The notes beneath the pieces were generated by a model. It had not been told where the DNA came from. It did not search any database and worked only from the letters and a program-made list of their open reading frames with translations. Positions 61,719 through 64,000 of a stretch of 64,000 bases of DNA are shown piece by piece. The first letter of the stretch is position 1. Each line of letters begins with the position of its first letter. This DNA comes from Terriglobia bacterium (GTDB lineage Bacteria; Acidobacteriota; Terriglobia; Terriglobales; Acidobacteriaceae): assembly GCA_020072645.1 (NCBI GenBank), contig JAIQGK010000014.1, forward strand, positions 1 to 64,000, in the 5' to 3' direction. The position numbers and the translations under genes are program-made.

Positions 61719-62744
61719 ATGCGATACGCCGTTGTGCTGTTGCTGGCTTGCACGGTCATGCCGGCATTGAGCCAGGACAAGCCGGAAGGGCCACAAGACG
61801 CCAAGGCACAGAAAACTTATAACGAAGGCCTTGACGCCCTGAAGCGGCACCAGGAAATGGATGCGCTGGATAAATTCAAGAAGGCCGACAAGCAGGATGG
61901 CGGACATTGCCTGACGTGCCAAAAGAAAATGCTGAAGTACGGCAGCGAACTGGGCGATTGGAAAACCGCTGAACTTGCCGGCGAGGAGATGGTGGCGCAG
62001 GCGCAGGGCGAGGACCTGGCGCTGGCCCACTATCAACTTGGCGTGGTGCTGCTAAGTGAAGGATTAAACCGGCACAAGGAAGACTTATTCAGCCGGGCAC
62101 ATGATGAGATGACCAAGGCCCTGGCAGCACATGCGAATTTTCCGAGCGCAGTCTATGCCGACGGACGCGCCCTGGCACACATGAAGAAGGACGACGAAGC
62201 GAAAGCACGGTTTGAGCAGTTCGTAAAGATGAGGCCGGAGGACGATCCCGACCGCCAACGCGCTTTGCGTTATATCAGCCAGCCGGAGCTGGCGAGGGCC
62301 AGAATGGCGCCGCCATTCATGGTCACCACGCTCAATGGCCAGCGCGTTTCCATGGACGCACTGAAAGGGAAAGTGGTATTGCTGGATTTCTGGGCAACGT
62401 GGTGCGGGCCTTGCCGCGAGGCGCTGCCGCACATGCAGAAGATCGCGAAAAAATTTGAGGGTGAGCCGCTGGTAGTGCTGAGCGTAAGCCTCGACGAGAA
62501 TGAGCAGAAGTGGAAAGACTTCATCGCAAAAAACGGGATGACGTGGCCACAATATCTTGATGGCGGCTTTACCGGACCACTGTCGAGGATGTTCGCCGTC
62601 AACGCGATCCCGCATACTTTTACCATTGACGCGGATGGCGTGCTCCAGGATGAGCAGATTGGAGACTCGTCCGTTGAAGGCAAATTGAAAAAGCTGATTA
62701 GCCGCGCAAAAGAGCTGCAAGCCACGGAAAAGCCAGGGCAGTAA
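61719..62744 (+). CDS. Exported TPR-thioredoxin fusion (TlpA/ResA type)
   Basis: 341 residues. Signal peptide (MRYAVVLLLACTVMPALS). Residues 25-190 hold TPR-like helices (KAQKTYNEGLDALKRHQEMD ... GRALAHMKKDDEAKARFEQ) with an additional CLTC pair near 67. Residues about 195-330 form a thioredoxin-fold reductase: VVLLDFWATWCGPCREALPH with the redox CGPC, then NAIPHTFTIDADG containing the cis-proline. TlpA/ResA proteins reduce periplasmic disulfides, for example in cytochrome c or haem-copper oxidase maturation. The TPR module may bind the client. Starts with GAGAAGGAGA upstream. Confidence 0.9.
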   Translation: MRYAVVLLLACTVMPALSQDKPEGPQDAKAQKTYNEGLDALKRHQEMDALDKFKKADKQDGGHCLTCQKKMLKYGSELGDWKTAELAGEEMVAQAQGEDLALAHYQLGVVLLSEGLNRHKEDLFSRAHDEMTKALAAHANFPSAVYADGRALAHMKKDDEAKARFEQFVKMRPEDDPDRQRALRYISQPELARARMAPPFMVTTLNGQRVSMDALKGKVVLLDFWATWCGPCREALPHMQKIAKKFEGEPLVVLSVSLDENEQKWKDFIAKNGMTWPQYLDGGFTGPLSRMFAVNAIPHTFTIDADGVLQDEQIGDSSVEGKLKKLISRAKELQATEKPGQ

Positions 62745-62809
62745 TGCAGTTAAGCCCTTTTTTTTGCTGACTGATGCCTAGAGCGAGAATGATTTGCGCA
62801 CGCTGAATG

Positions 62810-63454
62810 TTACAGCAAATAGCAGACGCCAAAAGACTGGTCGCCACATTCAGTGCAGCGGCCGGCGGGCTGCTGCGGCGTTATCACCATGGGATATTCG
62901 CACGCGCTGCACATTTCCCAAGGCGAAATCTGCTGCGCGGTAAAACCGTATCGCTCGCGCAGAACTCTTTCGGTTTCCGCGACGATCTGCTGGCATTCCG
63001 CCGCGCTCAGGAGTTTGTGGTTCAACGCCCAGACTTTGCGATCGGCATAGTCGGGAAACTTTGGCGCTTCTCCCCATCGCCATGAAGGATCGGCGGCGGT
63101 ACGGCTGCGGCCCAGCAGATGCATGTGGACGCGGCGATGTTCAGGAGCATTCTTCATACCGTGAGAACCAGGGCCGTGCGGCTCGGCGGCGAAATTCAAA
63201 GCCCAGTTGCCGGCTTCCCAGTAATTGATGCAGCCGAGATGAAGCTGCGGCAACGTGCGCAGCATGGCCTGTCCGGCGGCCGCAACCAGAAACGACCAGT
63301 GCGTAAGTTCGGCGGGCGTGAGTTCTGATCGCTCCCAGACGTCACGCGGCGGGGTTACCAGCAGATTGCCGCCATCTTCACGGCCCACCAGAGCTGCTCC
63401 TTTATCGGGCAGCGCCAGATGTCCCCCGACGCAGGTAAAAAGTGTCCGTCCCAA
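62810..63454 (-). CDS. HIT-like domain with C-terminal zinc ribbon, unknown
   Basis: 214 residues. The middle contains LGCINYWEAGNWALNFAAEP and HRRVHMHLLGRSRT, where HxH after a beta strand recalls the histidine-triad/GalT nucleotide-binding fold. The C-terminal 60 residues have CSACEYPM and CTECGD, a four-cysteine zinc ribbon. The start MGRTLFTCVGGHLALPDKG also has one cysteine. I do not recognise the combination. Histidine-triad enzymes hydrolyse or transfer nucleotides; that is a possibility only. Gene order gives no help: it stands alone next to a convergent TlpA gene. Confidence 0.5.
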   Translation of the reverse strand: MGRTLFTCVGGHLALPDKGAALVGREDGGNLLVTPPRDVWERSELTPAELTHWSFLVAAAGQAMLRTLPQLHLGCINYWEAGNWALNFAAEPHGPGSHGMKNAPEHRRVHMHLLGRSRTAADPSWRWGEAPKFPDYADRKVWALNHKLLSAAECQQIVAETERVLRERYGFTAQQISPWEMCSACEYPMVITPQQPAGRCTECGDQSFGVCYLL

Positions 63455-63606
63455 ACAGGTGCTCCTTCTATTCCAGAGTAGCAGGCGCGAGCTAAAGCCG
63501 CAGCTCTGGCGTGCAGCTCTGCAATTCCAGCTCTGCCGCGCGAGAGAGGCGCAACTCGCAGTTCAGAGAGAGCATCCATTTCTAAGAAGCTACAGGAAGG
63601 CTCACC

Positions 63607-64000
63607 ATGATGAAACGGATATTACTCGCCACGCTATTTGCAGGCCTGACCGCATTCAGCGCCAATGCACAACAGAATCTGCCTTCGGGCACCGAAATCA
63701 AAGTAAGAACAGACACAGCCATCCCCGCGAAACCAGCGGCTGACTCACGCTATGCCGCGAGCGTGAGTGAGGACGTAAAAGACGCGTCTGGCAACGTGCT
63801 GATCCCTCGCGGATCGCGCGCTCGCCTGGTCGCCGTCCCGTCCAACGATGGCAAAGACACAAACCTTGATCTGCGCTCCGTGACCGTGAACGGCACGCCA
63901 TACCTGATTGACGCAACCGGGTCTGGCAGCAGCGGCGCTCCCGGCGGCCTGGGCGCGAACAAGCGCACCGGAATGTACGTGGGCGGCGGCGCGGCAGTCG
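63607..64000 (+). CDS. Exported protein, N-terminal part (continues right of window)
   Basis: 131 codons before the window ends, still open. ATG 63607 has CAGGAAGGCTCACC upstream. Signal peptide (KRILLATLFAGLTAFSANA), then a beta-rich domain (PSGTEIKVRTDTAIPAKPAA, VLIPRGSRARLVAVPSN), and at the edge KRTGMYVGGGAA, a glycine-rich stretch typical of glycine-zipper outer-membrane proteins. Probably a periplasmic or outer-membrane protein; the rest is needed to name it. Confidence 0.6.
   Translation, partial: MMKRILLATLFAGLTAFSANAQQNLPSGTEIKVRTDTAIPAKPAADSRYAASVSEDVKDASGNVLIPRGSRARLVAVPSNDGKDTNLDLRSVTVNGTPYLIDATGSGSSGAPGGLGANKRTGMYVGGGAAV

Overview
The window reads as a chromosomal segment of a Gram-negative bacterium, most likely an acidobacterium (Terriglobia/Koribacter-like). 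This is an inference from gene content: lpxB, TolC-type and beta-barrel outer-membrane proteins, many secreted proteins of unknown function, DUF2911, VIT/vWA plus class GN-type sortase, and intergenic spacers full of degenerate 'CACGGAGACACAGAGG' repeats. No rRNA, tRNA, CRISPR array or prophage was recognised.

Layout. 1-3.95 kb is a scarred edge: the 5' end of an IS481-type insertion sequence (terminal repeat ending near 134), a LysR gene reduced to its DNA-binding half, a Tat-exported vanadium haloperoxidase, and a ParE-like toxin broken by one stop codon beside its antitoxin. 4-9.9 kb: M49-like metallopeptidase, a lone GvpA-like gene, VanZ, guaB and PilZ. 10.2-15.5 kb is the most unusual part: a gamma carbonic anhydrase is followed three bases later by a long reading frame that joins a HEPN-like domain to the catalytic core of histidyl-tRNA synthetase. 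An in-frame TAA, directly followed by ATG and preceded by a good ribosome binding site, separates the anticodon-binding domain as its own gene. aspS, the usual neighbour of hisS, follows. 15.6-26.4 kb: two transport/envelope blocks, lpxB, an M1 peptidase homologue lacking its zinc-site residues, an InlB-repeat secreted protein, a beta-barrel/cytochrome c pair and an alkyltransferase-like protein. 26.4-37.4 kb: kinase-like protein, HNH nuclease, comF, OPT transporter, esterase, yggS-yggU, POT-family transporter and a large beta-propeller protein.

37.4-39.2 kb is a gene-poor, AT-richer spacer with a 41-codon membrane-protein gene, unknown ORFs and operator-like palindromes. 39.3-49.8 kb: M24 peptidase with two overlapping membrane-protein genes, tandem paralogous exported proteins, S9 peptidase, DUF2911 protein, trxB and proline dehydrogenase. 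49.9-57.7 kb: glycosyltransferase with MFS carrier, queF, and an HlyD-TPR-TolC operon without an inner-membrane pump. 58-64 kb: hotdog thioesterase, a dedicated sortase with its VIT/vWA substrate, a TlpA-like thioredoxin, a HIT-like/zinc-ribbon protein and a truncated exported protein at the right edge.

Most genes look like ordinary chromosomal housekeeping or envelope functions in short operons. The strongest candidate for something undescribed is the HEPN-HisRS fusion with a separately encoded anticodon-binding domain (10,794-13,040).
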